Part shown: positions 34,621-43,148 of the stretch, in pieces
Position numbering within the stretch: position 1 is the stretch's first letter
Layout: each line of letters begins with the position of its first letter
NCBI RefSeq assembly: GCF_030908405.1
Contig: NZ_CP133089.1
Coordinates: 2,294,001-2,358,000, forward strand
From: Aminobacterium sp. MB27-C1
GTDB taxonomy: Bacteria; Synergistota; Synergistia; Synergistales; Aminobacteriaceae
Length of the DNA stretch: 64,000 nucleotides
Direction of reading: 5' to 3'
Position numbers and translations under genes: made by a program
The notes under the pieces: model-generated
Databases searched by the model: none
What the model saw: the letters and a program-made list of their open reading frames with translations, nothing else
Told to the model about the DNA's origin: nothing

Positions 34621-35571
34621 TTATTTGGCCTCCTTTAGAACGTCTGGATTGACGATGTAATCCGGTTTTTCTCCGTTCAATACTCGTACAACGGCTTCTG
34701 CAGCACCAGTAGCCATTCTGTAAATAGCTTCATGCGTTAATGCGGCGCTGTGGGGTGTCATGAGAACATTGGGCACTTGAAGCAGGGCAGAATCAAGGCG
34801 AGGCGGCTCTTCGGGAAATACGTCTAAAGCTGCTCCTCCAATATGACCTTCTCTGAGAGATTGGGCTACATCATCCACATTGATGATGGGGCCACGGGCA
34901 GCATTGATGAGGATAGCGCCCTTTTTCATTAAAGCGAGTTCTTTTTTCCCGATCATTTGTCGGGTTTCCTCTGTCAGAGGAGTGTGAAGCGTAATAAAAT
35001 CAGATTTTTTTAAAAGCTCTTCAAGGGTTTCTACTTGTTTGACACCTTCTGATGTGCTTACATAAGGATCGTAAACAAGAATATTCATGGCAAAACCATC
35101 ATGCGCGATACGGCAAACAGCCTTGCCAACTTTGCCGAAACCTACAATTCCGAGTGTTTTCCCATTTAATTCAGAAAGACCTAGATGGTCTCTTTCGTTA
35201 AATTTCCCTTCTCTTATGCAGGAATCACTTAGGGTATATTTCTTGATAAAATAAAGCATCATGCCTATTACATGTTCTGCAACAGAAACAGCGTTGGCAT
35301 AAGGAGTATTTCCTACAATAATTCCCGCTTCAGTTGCATATTCGAGGTCTATATTGTCTACGCCAACACCATGGCGTCCAATAACCTTAAGATGGGGCAA
35401 TTGACGAAGAAAATCTCTTTTCAAGGGGGAAGTCCGAATAACAAGCCCCTCAATGGAAGCTTTGTTATTTTCGTTTAACTCCTCTCTTGTAATGAGAGTG
35501 TGGCCAGCTTTTTTAAGAATATTGAGTCCGTCTTCAGATATAGGGTCATATATTAATACAGTACTCATCAA
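34621..35571 (-). CDS. D-isomer 2-hydroxyacid dehydrogenase, SerA-like
   Basis: A 316-residue NAD-dependent dehydrogenase. The nucleotide motif is GIVGFGKVGKAV (about 144-155). Catalytic residues are in NAARGPIIN (Arg), FPEEPPRLD (Glu) and MTPHSAALTHEA (His). It lacks the C-terminal ACT domain of full 3-phosphoglycerate dehydrogenases. It would interconvert a 2-hydroxyacid and 2-oxoacid in the catabolic cluster. It precedes the HCS-like gene with only 2 bases between them and follows the SDR gene. Confidence 0.88.
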   Translation of the reverse strand: MMSTVLIYDPISEDGLNILKKAGHTLITREELNENNKASIEGLVIRTSPLKRDFLRQLPHLKVIGRHGVGVDNIDLEYATEAGIIVGNTPYANAVSVAEHVIGMMLYFIKKYTLSDSCIREGKFNERDHLGLSELNGKTLGIVGFGKVGKAVCRIAHDGFAMNILVYDPYVSTSEGVKQVETLEELLKKSDFITLHTPLTEETRQMIGKKELALMKKGAILINAARGPIINVDDVAQSLREGHIGGAALDVFPEEPPRLDSALLQVPNVLMTPHSAALTHEAIYRMATGAAEAVVRVLNGEKPDYIVNPDVLKEAK

Positions 35572-35593
35572 GCTCTTCCTTTCCGTTGAAAAA

Positions 35594-36349
35594 TTAGTCG
35601 ATTGTTCGTCCGCCGTCGATTAATAAAAGCTGACCTGTAATGTAGTCAGAGTAGGGAGAGGCCAGAAAAAGAACGGGACCGACAATATCATCTGTTTTGC
35701 CAAGACGTCGCATTGGTATCTTTGAAATCATATTTTCTTTAACGCCGGGGCCGCTAATAAGTTTTGAGGTAAGGGGTGTTTCAACAAAGCCGGGTCCAAT
35801 GGCGTTAACGTTGACGTTATGTTCTCCCCACTCATGAGCGAGGACCTTTGTCATCTGATATACTCCACCCTTTGCGCTGGCGTAGGGGGCTCGTTTTAAA
35901 TGTCCACGAACAGCGGAAACAGAGGCGGTGTTTATTATTTTCCCCCCACCTTGTTTCACCATAAAACGTCCCACAGCCTGGGCACAATAGAACATACCTG
36001 AGAGATTGACATTAATAACTCTCTGCCACTCTTCAGCGGAAATATCGAGTGCAAACTTCCGAACATTAATTCCAGCATTGTTACAGAGGACATCAATTCT
36101 TCCATGTTTTTTTACTACTGATTCAATAGCAGAATTTACCTGCTCGGAATTACTCACATCAAGATAAAGGAATTCCGCTTTTTTCCCTTCTTTGTTGAGT
36201 TCTGAGGCAAATTGTACGCCGTCGGCTTCATTTACATCGGCAATGATCACGGTGGCTTCTTCTTGTGCAAAAGCTTCTGCCATGGCTTTACCGAGACCGC
36301 TGGCTCCTCCCGTAACAATAACGACTTTTGATTTGAGGTTTAAATCCAT
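35594..36349 (-). CDS. SDR-family oxidoreductase
   Basis: A 251-residue classical short-chain dehydrogenase. The NAD(P) motif is GGASGLGKAMA, the structural NNAG is present, and the catalytic Ser and Tyr-x3-Lys lie in YASAKGGVYQMTK. It is expected to oxidise or reduce a hydroxy/keto group of a sugar acid or hydroxyacid. ATG 36349 is preferred over GTG 36358, because AAAGGAG sits 8 bases before it. It lies 22 bases from the dehydrogenase gene and 18 from tctA in the same operon. Confidence 0.9.
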   Translation of the reverse strand: MDLNLKSKVVIVTGGASGLGKAMAEAFAQEEATVIIADVNEADGVQFASELNKEGKKAEFLYLDVSNSEQVNSAIESVVKKHGRIDVLCNNAGINVRKFALDISAEEWQRVINVNLSGMFYCAQAVGRFMVKQGGGKIINTASVSAVRGHLKRAPYASAKGGVYQMTKVLAHEWGEHNVNVNAIGPGFVETPLTSKLISGPGVKENMISKIPMRRLGKTDDIVGPVLFLASPYSDYITGQLLLIDGGRTID

Positions 36350-36376
36350 CGTATACACTCCTTTGTTTCTATCTCT

Positions 36377-37873
36377 TTATGCTGCGCTGCATGCTTTCTT
36401 GCGCTGCATGTGATTTCTCATAATAGGTAAAGCGATTAAAATAAGACTGAACACCAGTAAAAGAAGAGTTACAGGACGAGTTACAAAAACACTCAAGTCT
36501 CCGCGGTACATAAAGAAAGCTCGTCTGAAATGAGTTTCAGCCATTCCACCAAGGATGAATCCCAAAACGATAGGTGCAACTCCGTAATTCAGCTTGTTGA
36601 AGAAGTATCCAATGACACCAAAGAGCATCATTATGAATACGTCGAAAAGACTGCCTCCCACACCATAAGCACCGACAGTGCACATTACGAGAATGAAAGG
36701 TGTCAATATATAACGAGGAATTTTCAGGATCTTCACAAACAACCTGATGCCGAAAGATTGGAAAATAAACATAAACACATTGGCTAAAAGAAGCATGGCA
36801 AAGATGCCATAGATAATTTCCGGCGTATCTTTAAAAAGCAAGGGGCCAGGACGAAGTCCATGAATCAACAATCCTCCGAGCATAACAGCTGTAGTTGAAT
36901 CTCCTGGAATTCCAAGAGTGAGCATGGGAACGAGAGCGCCTCCTGTAACGGCATTATTGCTTGTTTCCGAAGCAATTACTCCGTCAATGCAGCCCTTACC
37001 AAACTCTTCTGGAGTTTCAGAGAGACGTTTTGCTTGGTCATACGATACGAAAGAAGCGATGCTACAGCCTGCTCCTGGAAGAATTCCTACGATAGTCCCT
37101 ATAATTGCGGAAGAGAGGATAATCCATTTTCTTTTGATAAGTGTTCCTAAAGAAGGGAATTGTCCTTTTAGGCCCTTATTACTTGTTAATTCTACAGATG
37201 TCCCTATGGTTTCTGCATCTTCCAACGCTTTTGATACAGCAAAGAGCCCAATGAGAACAGGCAGAAGATTAAGTCCACTCAAGAGGTTGGGAATTCCAAA
37301 ACTGTATCGCACCATACCTGTAACAGGGTCTGTCCCGATAAAGGATATAAAAACACCGATAAGGCCAGCGATAATTCCCTTTATAAGTGACTTTGATGAG
37401 ACGCTGGCAATAACAGTCAATCCGAGAACTGCAAGAGAAAAATATTCTGTTGGTCCGAAACCCAAAGCGAAACGGGCTAGTTTGGGAGCAACGAACATTA
37501 ATACTCCTACACTGAAAAGGCCACCAATAAAAGAGACGAGAAGAGATGTACCAAGAGCCAATCCCGCTTGTCCCTTTTGGGCCATTGGGTAGGCATCAAA
37601 GGTAGTACATATTGATGCAGGAGTTCCTGGAATACGAAGAAGTGTAGATGAGATAGAACCACCTGCTGTTCCTCCGCAGAAAGCTCCTACAAGCATACCC
37701 ATTCCCGCCACGGGAGTAAGTCCGAAGGTGACTGGAATAAGCAAGGCAACTGCCATGGTAGAGGTTAGTCCAGGAAGTGCTCCGAATATAATTCCTAAAA
37801 CAGTTCCAATGGCAGTAAAAATAACTGCTTCTGGTTGTAAGGCACCGATAAGACCTTGAATAAGCGCCGTCAT
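36377..37873 (-). CDS. tctA: Tripartite tricarboxylate transporter large permease TctA
   Basis: A 498-residue polytopic membrane protein with 11-12 hydrophobic segments and the TctA signatures PVTFGLTPVAGMGMLVGAFC, PGAGCSIASFVSYDQAKR and LGIPGDSTTAVMLGGLLIHG. It forms the main channel of a TctABC secondary carrier that uses the ion gradient and an extracytoplasmic binding protein. The cargo may be a di- or tricarboxylate or a sugar acid. It follows tctB by 21 bases. Confidence 0.95.
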   Translation of the reverse strand: MTALIQGLIGALQPEAVIFTAIGTVLGIIFGALPGLTSTMAVALLIPVTFGLTPVAGMGMLVGAFCGGTAGGSISSTLLRIPGTPASICTTFDAYPMAQKGQAGLALGTSLLVSFIGGLFSVGVLMFVAPKLARFALGFGPTEYFSLAVLGLTVIASVSSKSLIKGIIAGLIGVFISFIGTDPVTGMVRYSFGIPNLLSGLNLLPVLIGLFAVSKALEDAETIGTSVELTSNKGLKGQFPSLGTLIKRKWIILSSAIIGTIVGILPGAGCSIASFVSYDQAKRLSETPEEFGKGCIDGVIASETSNNAVTGGALVPMLTLGIPGDSTTAVMLGGLLIHGLRPGPLLFKDTPEIIYGIFAMLLLANVFMFIFQSFGIRLFVKILKIPRYILTPFILVMCTVGAYGVGGSLFDVFIMMLFGVIGYFFNKLNYGVAPIVLGFILGGMAETHFRRAFFMYRGDLSVFVTRPVTLLLLVFSLILIALPIMRNHMQRKKACSAA

Positions 37874-37894
37874 AATGAATACCCCCCTGTTTTC

Positions 37895-38347
37895 CTATGG
37901 AAGTAGTGTGTGAAAAAAACGTGTAAAAAGAGAGAAAAGGGCCCACGAGGAAACACAAGAGAAAATAACGATCCTTACCGCTTTTTTATCAAATTTTCCA
38001 TAAAAGAAGAGCCCCAATACGCTCATAAAAAGAATAGAAGCAAAGACAAAGCCGATTTTTTCCAAGAGCAACACATATATGAATGAGATAAAAAGAGTAA
38101 CGACAACCTTCACTTTCCCACTGATATTAAGCTCCATCTCTTCTGAAGAATCATCATTTTTTGTCTGCTTACAGGCAAAGAATAAGACTGCAAGAGAAAG
38201 TACAATAATCGTTAAGAGAACGATATAGGGGAAAAATCTAGGGCCAAGTATTGCTCCTGAAGCGCTCTTGATTTGTGCAGTTTGAAGCAAAAAAAAGCCA
38301 GAAATTATAATTATGGCAAGGGACGTTACCATATCTGCCTTGCGCAT
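37895..38347 (-). CDS. tctB: Tripartite tricarboxylate transporter small permease TctB
   Basis: A 150-residue membrane protein with four hydrophobic segments; TctB proteins are of this size and topology. An acidic and polar loop (CKQTKNDDSSEEMEL) separates segments 2 and 3. It pairs with TctA. A strong hairpin lies between tctC and tctB. Confidence 0.88.
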   Translation of the reverse strand: MRKADMVTSLAIIIISGFFLLQTAQIKSASGAILGPRFFPYIVLLTIIVLSLAVLFFACKQTKNDDSSEEMELNISGKVKVVVTLFISFIYVLLLEKIGFVFASILFMSVLGLFFYGKFDKKAVRIVIFSCVSSWALFSLFTRFFHTLLP

Positions 38348-38373
38348 TGTGACATTCCTCCTTGGTTCAAAGT

Positions 38374-38398
38374 GGGGGACGATTTTTTATCGTCCCCC
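38374..38398 (-). other. mRNA hairpin between tctC and tctB
   Basis: GGGGGACGAT (38374-38383) pairs exactly with ATCGTCCCCC (38389-38398) on either strand around a TTTTT loop. No T-run follows on the minus strand, so it is likely an mRNA-stability or attenuating element that keeps binding-protein mRNA in excess. Confidence 0.6.
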
Positions 38399-38411
38399 TT
38401 CTTTTCTAATT

Positions 38412-39395
38412 CTATTTCTGTTTCAGGCCGAGTTCGTCAATAAGGGGATAAATCCAGTCAGCTTCTTTTTTAAGCCAGCTTTCAAAGGCATCTCCACCTG
38501 AGAAACTTGTTCCTGCACAGAGAATACTCGTAACGTCTTTTCTGAATGCTTCTGATTTCTGAACTTGATCCAAAGCATCTATCCATGCTGCTCTAACATC
38601 TTCAGGCATGTTTTTAGGGCCGGAAATTCCTCTCCACTGAAAGAGCTTTACGTTAAGTCCCTGCTCTTCACAGGTCATAACTTCTGGGAAAAGGGGATGG
38701 CGTACCTCACCCATGGTTCCAAGAATCTTAATTTCGCCGCCCTCCCAATGGGAATAGATTTCTGCGGGTTGCTGAACGATAACGTCTACAAAGCCGCCGA
38801 GTAATCCTGCCACAGCTTCAGCTCCGCTGGAGTAGCCAATGCCATCTATTTCTATTCCAGCAGACTTAATGAACTGATTAGCTGCAAGGTATGTAAAGCC
38901 ACCGATTCCAGCGAAACCAATGCGCAGTTTGCCAGGATTTTCTTTTGCGTAGGTTATAAGTTCTGCAATACTATTCCAGGCTGCGTCTTTACCGACACAA
39001 ATTGTTTCGTCTTCAACGATAACTCGGCCAAGGTTTGTAAAATCACTGTATTGAAAATCAACGTTGCCGATTCCGCCTAAGGTAAGAAGAGATCCATTTG
39101 ATACGACAACCGTATAACCGTCGGGCTTGCTTGTCATGGTTTTGACGTAGCCTACAGCTCCACCGCCACCAGGTACGTTTTGTACAACGACAGGCTGCCC
39201 TAAAACGGGTTCAAGATGCTTGGCAAGAAGCCGAGCGAAGGTATCTGTTGACCCACCGGGGTTATATCCTACGACGATATTAACGGTGTTGTTAGGCCAC
39301 TCTGCTTTAGCAGAAGCTTGTGTTGGACCTAAGAAGAAGAGTGCTGCAGCTAAAAAACAACATACAAAGAGAGCTGAGGTAAAACGCTTTTTCAT
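38412..39395 (-). CDS. tctC: Tripartite tricarboxylate transporter binding protein TctC
   Basis: A 327-residue exported protein with a signal peptide (MKKRFTSALFVCCFLAAALF, ending near ASA-KAEWP). The Bug/TctC motifs are NTVNIVVGYNPGGSTDTFARLLA, VVVQNVPGGGGAVGYVKTM (each shorter than 20 when read as VVVQNVPGGGGAVG) and GTSFSGGDAFESW near the end. It would capture a carboxylate outside the membrane. It is the second gene of the operon, 50 bases downstream of the IlvD-like gene. Confidence 0.92.
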   Translation of the reverse strand: MKKRFTSALFVCCFLAAALFFLGPTQASAKAEWPNNTVNIVVGYNPGGSTDTFARLLAKHLEPVLGQPVVVQNVPGGGGAVGYVKTMTSKPDGYTVVVSNGSLLTLGGIGNVDFQYSDFTNLGRVIVEDETICVGKDAAWNSIAELITYAKENPGKLRIGFAGIGGFTYLAANQFIKSAGIEIDGIGYSSGAEAVAGLLGGFVDVIVQQPAEIYSHWEGGEIKILGTMGEVRHPLFPEVMTCEEQGLNVKLFQWRGISGPKNMPEDVRAAWIDALDQVQKSEAFRKDVTSILCAGTSFSGGDAFESWLKKEADWIYPLIDELGLKQK

Positions 39396-39445
39396 ATCTA
39401 AATCCCCCTTATTAATAAAATATTTCTATAAATTTATATATAAAG

Positions 39446-41122
39446 CTATGCTTCGTCGCGAAGAATAGCGCCTTTCCAAACGCTTTCAACATCTTTGCTG
39501 TATCGGCGAAGGTACTTGCTGTTGACTTTGCAGGGAATAGGAACCCAGCTTTTTTTACGTTCAGCCAGCTCTTCTTCTGATACGTGTAATTCTATTGAGC
39601 GGTTGGGAATATCTATAGTGATGAGATCACCATCTTTTACAAGGGCAATAGCTCCTCCCTTTGCCGCTTCTGGAGCAACATGTCCAACACAGGGACCGTG
39701 AGTACAACCAGAAAAACGTCCATCGGTAACGAGCGCGGTAGTTTCTCCTAATCCAGCCCCCATTAAAATGGCTGTTGCCGCGAGCATTTCACGCATTCCA
39801 GGGCCGCCTTTGGGGCCTTCATAACGGATAACAACTACGTCTCCCTCTTTGATTTCACCATTAAGCATGGCAGCAATGGAGTCTTCTTGAGAGTTATACA
39901 CTTTGGCTGGTCCTGTATGTTTTTGCATCTTTTCAGAGACGGCAGTCTGTTTTATAACAGAGCCTTCTGGAGCGAGGTTTCCTTTTAATATGGCAAGACT
40001 TCCTTCTTTATGAAGAGGGTCATTAATAGGGTGAATAACATCTGTATCTGTGATTTTCGCGTCCTTGCAAAGTGTTCCCCATGTTTCCCCCATTATTGTC
40101 TGGACGCCCATATGGAAGTGGTCCTCTCCAAGTTCTTTAATAACTGCGGGAATGCCTCCGGCCAAGTCGAAATCTTCAAGGGAATATTTCCCAGAGGGTT
40201 TCACGTTGACAAGGTGTGGAGTTCTTTTACAAAGGCGCTCAAAATCATCTGAGTCAAGATGAAGTCCAAATTCTTGTGCAATAGCGGGAAGGTGTAAAAC
40301 TGAATTTGTTGATCCACCAATAGCCATATCTACAACAACAGTATTTTCGAGAACTTCCTGAGTGACGATATCTCTGGGGCGGATATTATTTTTGACGAGA
40401 TCAACAATGATTTCTCCGCTTTGTTTGGCCTGGCGATATTTTTTAGAATATACAGCGGGAGTTGTTGTTGAACCTGGAATTGAAAGGCCAAGAACCTCTG
40501 TGAGACATGACATGGTATTTGCGGTTCCCATCATTGAGCATGATCCTGAGGTAGGACAGACATTATTCTCAAATTCTTTGAATTCAAGTTCTGAAAGGAG
40601 CCCCTGCTTTACCTTAGCCCCTGCCTCACGTATTTCATAAATAGCAACGTCTTTCCCCTGAAATTTTCCTGCCAGCATGGGCCCTCCCGTAACGATGACT
40701 GTAGGAAGGTTCAAGCGTCCAGCAGCCATCATCATTGCGGGAACAATTTTATCGCAGGAGGCGATTAATACGAGGCCATCAAGTCTTTGTGCTTCTGCAA
40801 TGACTTCGACGGAATCAGCTATAATCTCGCGGCTTGGGAGAACAAAGCACATTCCAAAGTTACTCTGAGTGATTCCATCGCAGATAGATATGGTATTAAC
40901 TTCAAAGGGTATACCGCCAGCGGTATAGACGCCTCTTTTAACCGCCTCCGAAACTTCCCGAAGATGCTTATGTCCGGGATGCATCTCATTGAATGTATTT
41001 ATAACGCCTATGAAAGGTTTGTGCAGATCTTCTTCGAGCAGACCGATACATTTTAAATGACTCCGATTTCCGGCGTGGTCGAGACCATCAACAACGTCTT
41101 TATTACTTCGTAGATTATCCAA
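39446..41122 (-). CDS. IlvD/Edd-family dehydratase (dihydroxy-acid dehydratase-like)
   Basis: A 558-residue Fe-S dehydratase. Fe-S and catalytic motifs: [37 protein letters not shown] and [14 protein letters not shown]. Members dehydrate dihydroxy-acids (valine/isoleucine synthesis) or aldonic acids to 2-keto-3-deoxy acids. Here it heads a catabolic operon with a tripartite transporter, so dehydration of an imported sugar acid or dihydroxyacid is more plausible than biosynthesis; no ilv genes are near. The start is TTG 41122, because GGAGG lies 7 bases upstream; a longer reading to 41149 would pass through that site. Specificity is open. Confidence 0.85.
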   Translation of the reverse strand: MDNLRSNKDVVDGLDHAGNRSHLKCIGLLEEDLHKPFIGVINTFNEMHPGHKHLREVSEAVKRGVYTAGGIPFEVNTISICDGITQSNFGMCFVLPSREIIADSVEVIAEAQRLDGLVLIASCDKIVPAMMMAAGRLNLPTVIVTGGPMLAGKFQGKDVAIYEIREAGAKVKQGLLSELEFKEFENNVCPTSGSCSMMGTANTMSCLTEVLGLSIPGSTTTPAVYSKKYRQAKQSGEIIVDLVKNNIRPRDIVTQEVLENTVVVDMAIGGSTNSVLHLPAIAQEFGLHLDSDDFERLCKRTPHLVNVKPSGKYSLEDFDLAGGIPAVIKELGEDHFHMGVQTIMGETWGTLCKDAKITDTDVIHPINDPLHKEGSLAILKGNLAPEGSVIKQTAVSEKMQKHTGPAKVYNSQEDSIAAMLNGEIKEGDVVVIRYEGPKGGPGMREMLAATAILMGAGLGETTALVTDGRFSGCTHGPCVGHVAPEAAKGGAIALVKDGDLITIDIPNRSIELHVSEEELAERKKSWVPIPCKVNSKYLRRYSKDVESVWKGAILRDEA

Positions 41123-41193
41123 CGTAACCCCTCCATTAGAAAAAATCATATCGAATACTTTTAAGTATCCATTTTTTAATTTTATAAATAAAG

Positions 41194-41216
41194 TTTCCGA
41201 ACATCTGTGTCGGAAA
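41194..41216 (-). terminator. Hairpin between gntR and the IlvD operon
   Basis: TTTCCGA (41194-41200) pairs with TCGGAAA (41210-41216) with a 9-base loop, three bases after the regulator stop codon, followed by CTTTATTT on the minus strand. A weak terminator or an operator. Confidence 0.45.
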
Positions 41217-41218
41217 AA

Positions 41219-41926
41219 TTACAGCTTAAAAAAATGTGCGACGTCAATGAACCTTTCTTTATAACTTTTTCGTATATGAGTGATCATCTCTTGGCGTGCT
41301 CGCTCCGGATCTCCTGATGCTATGGCATCTATGATGCGCGCATGTTCGAGATAGCTCAGGGGTTTTTGCGAGGAGAGAGGGAAAATATCAACGGAACTCG
41401 AATAGAAGCTGGAAAGATAAAAAGTATAAAGTTGCGATTTCCAGAAAATTTGTCGAAAAAAACGTTTCAAATAGAGATTTTGGCTCATATCTACAATTTT
41501 GCAGTGAATTTCTTTATTGATAGCTGTGTACGCTTTGCGATCGCTATTTTTAAAGGATTGTTCCTCTTTAAAGTTTAATTCTCTAAGATATGTTATATCT
41601 TTTCGGGAAATGGATTGGGCGGCTTCAAAAGCGGCTTCACTCTCAAGAAGTTCTCTCATCGTATATATGTGTTTCATATCTAAGGGTGTAAGAATGGGAA
41701 CAATATACCCTTTTTCCCGTTGAGGATCTTCTAATATGCCTTCAGAAACAAGTCGACTTATAGCATGGCGTACTGGAGTTCGGCTAACTCCGAGTTGTTC
41801 GGCTAACTGGGTTTCATAAATACGGTCTCCTGGCTTAATGTTATGAGACATAATTTCATCGACAATATATTGTTCTACGATCTCTTCAGCTTTCTTTTTT
41901 GTCCCATCCTTTTGTCCAAGAGACAT
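41219..41926 (-). CDS. GntR-family (FadR/FCD) transcriptional regulator
   Basis: A 235-residue regulator. The N-terminal winged helix (about 22-85) has TQLAEQLGVSRTPVRHAISRL (core QLAEQLGVSRTPVRHA). The C-terminal all-helical FCD-like domain (about 95-225) binds an organic acid. It is the gene immediately upstream of the IlvD-TctCBA operon and likely its repressor. A 10-base element GTATCCATTT occurs upstream of both this gene (41966) and the operon (41165) and could be part of its operator. Confidence 0.88.
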   Translation of the reverse strand: MSLGQKDGTKKKAEEIVEQYIVDEIMSHNIKPGDRIYETQLAEQLGVSRTPVRHAISRLVSEGILEDPQREKGYIVPILTPLDMKHIYTMRELLESEAAFEAAQSISRKDITYLRELNFKEEQSFKNSDRKAYTAINKEIHCKIVDMSQNLYLKRFFRQIFWKSQLYTFYLSSFYSSSVDIFPLSSQKPLSYLEHARIIDAIASGDPERARQEMITHIRKSYKERFIDVAHFFKL

Positions 41927-42021
41927 AATATGCTCCCCTCACTTAATTAAAAAGTAGCCACTTACGTATCCATTTGTATAATAATCAAAAGGACGCTTTA
42001 TGTCAAATAAAAGAGGAATTT

Positions 42022-42921
42022 TTAAACACCCATTGCGACAGAACCGCTAATAATAAGAGCCATACCTGCCCAATGAGAGGCGAGAGGATGTTCTCGCATG
42101 AATATAAGCGCTCCAATAGCTGTTAAGAAGGGGCTGGATGCTGTTATTGGAGTGGCGACAGAAACGGGAGCAAAATTCATCGCTAATGCAAAGACATACC
42201 CTCCCACAGCCAAGCCAATACTGCCTGCCATGAGAACACTGAGCTGATCCCCACGTGAGGAGCGACGAAGAAAGTGCCATCGTTCTGGATTTTTACGCGA
42301 TGTAAAACGCCATAAAATCCATGCTGAAGGCATAAGGAAGGCTGCTCTCCAAAATGTTAGAGAGATAGGGTCTATTCCATGTATAGAAATGGCCCATTTT
42401 GTTATGGGGATGGAAATTCCCCAGCAAAGGGCAGCTACAAGAGCTGAGATATAGCCACGTTTGGCGTGGGGTGTAGCGGTACTTCCATTAGTTGTACCTC
42501 TCATGCATATAAGTCCTAATACAATGAGAACGGTTCCTATTAGAACATGAAAAGTGATATGCTCATTTAGCCAAAAATAAGAAACAGCTGTTACGACAAG
42601 TGGGTACGAGCTGCTGATAGCAACGGAACGACTTATGCCGAGATCTTGAATAGAACGAAAATAAAGGGTGTCCCCTACAATATTTCCAATGAATATATTA
42701 ATAAAAATGGCAAAAAGAGCAAGATTGTCTGAGTGCCAGATAAGAGTTGCTGGTGCACTTACAAGAGCAATTAAAAAAGATGCGCTCAAAAAGCCGATAG
42801 AACGAATAGCACTAATTTCGAAAAAATTGAGATCTCTCATGCCTCTTTTTAAAAACAGAGGGGAAGTTGCCCAACACATTGCAGCAAGAACGCTAAAGAC
42901 AAGCCCCAGCATCATCGTCAT
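42022..42921 (-). CDS. EamA/DMT-superfamily permease
   Basis: A 299-residue membrane protein with ten hydrophobic segments in two EamA repeats (about 5-140 and 155-298). Such proteins export or import metabolites such as amino acids or sugars; the cargo cannot be inferred. ATG 42921 is chosen: GAGG lies 4 bases upstream and the sequence MTMMLGLVFSVLAAMCW is a normal first membrane segment. A longer start at 42963 adds 14 aromatic and basic residues with no ribosome site. Confidence 0.85.
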   Translation of the reverse strand: MTMMLGLVFSVLAAMCWATSPLFLKRGMRDLNFFEISAIRSIGFLSASFLIALVSAPATLIWHSDNLALFAIFINIFIGNIVGDTLYFRSIQDLGISRSVAISSSYPLVVTAVSYFWLNEHITFHVLIGTVLIVLGLICMRGTTNGSTATPHAKRGYISALVAALCWGISIPITKWAISIHGIDPISLTFWRAAFLMPSAWILWRFTSRKNPERWHFLRRSSRGDQLSVLMAGSIGLAVGGYVFALAMNFAPVSVATPITASSPFLTAIGALIFMREHPLASHWAGMALIISGSVAMGV

Positions 42922-42966
42922 AAATCCTCGCAGTCGAAAATAATAGAATACAAAATCGCTCAAGCA

Positions 42967-42994
42967 ATTATAGAAAGCTATCGAATTATGTCGA
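42967..42994 (-). promoter_or_regulatory. Promoter of the DMT permease gene
   Basis: On the minus strand TCGACA (42994-42989) and TATAAT (42972-42967) are spaced by 16 bases, 45 bases upstream of the ATG. Confidence 0.5.
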
Positions 42995-43001
42995 TGGCAA
43001 T

Positions 43002-43034
43002 AAAACGGAATAGCTAGAAAGCTATTCCGTTTTT
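43002..43034 (-). terminator. Second terminator after the Liv/hut operon
   Basis: AAAACGGAATAGC (43002-43014) pairs with GCTATTCCGTTTT (43021-43033), loop TAGAAA. It has runs on both sides. Confidence 0.75.
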
Positions 43035-43094
43035 AGGTTTATTACTCATCTTTTTAAGCATAATCGCATGTTTTGATGAATTTTAAGGAGCAAT

Positions 43095-43129
43095 AAGGGA
43101 GGCTCCACATACCCCTCGGAGCCTCCCTT
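43095..43129 (-). terminator. Terminator after the Liv binding-protein gene
   Basis: AAGGGAGGCTCC (43095-43106) pairs with GGAGCCTCCCTT (43118-43129) around an 11-base loop, 20 bases after the stop codon of the last Liv gene. Confidence 0.85.
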
Positions 43130-43148
43130 ATATTGAGAGCGACGAAAT

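Noticed and set aside
36918-37592. A 224-codon open frame on the plus strand opposite tctA
   Set aside because: Antisense to a well-supported gene; proline- and arginine-rich composition is that of a shadow frame.
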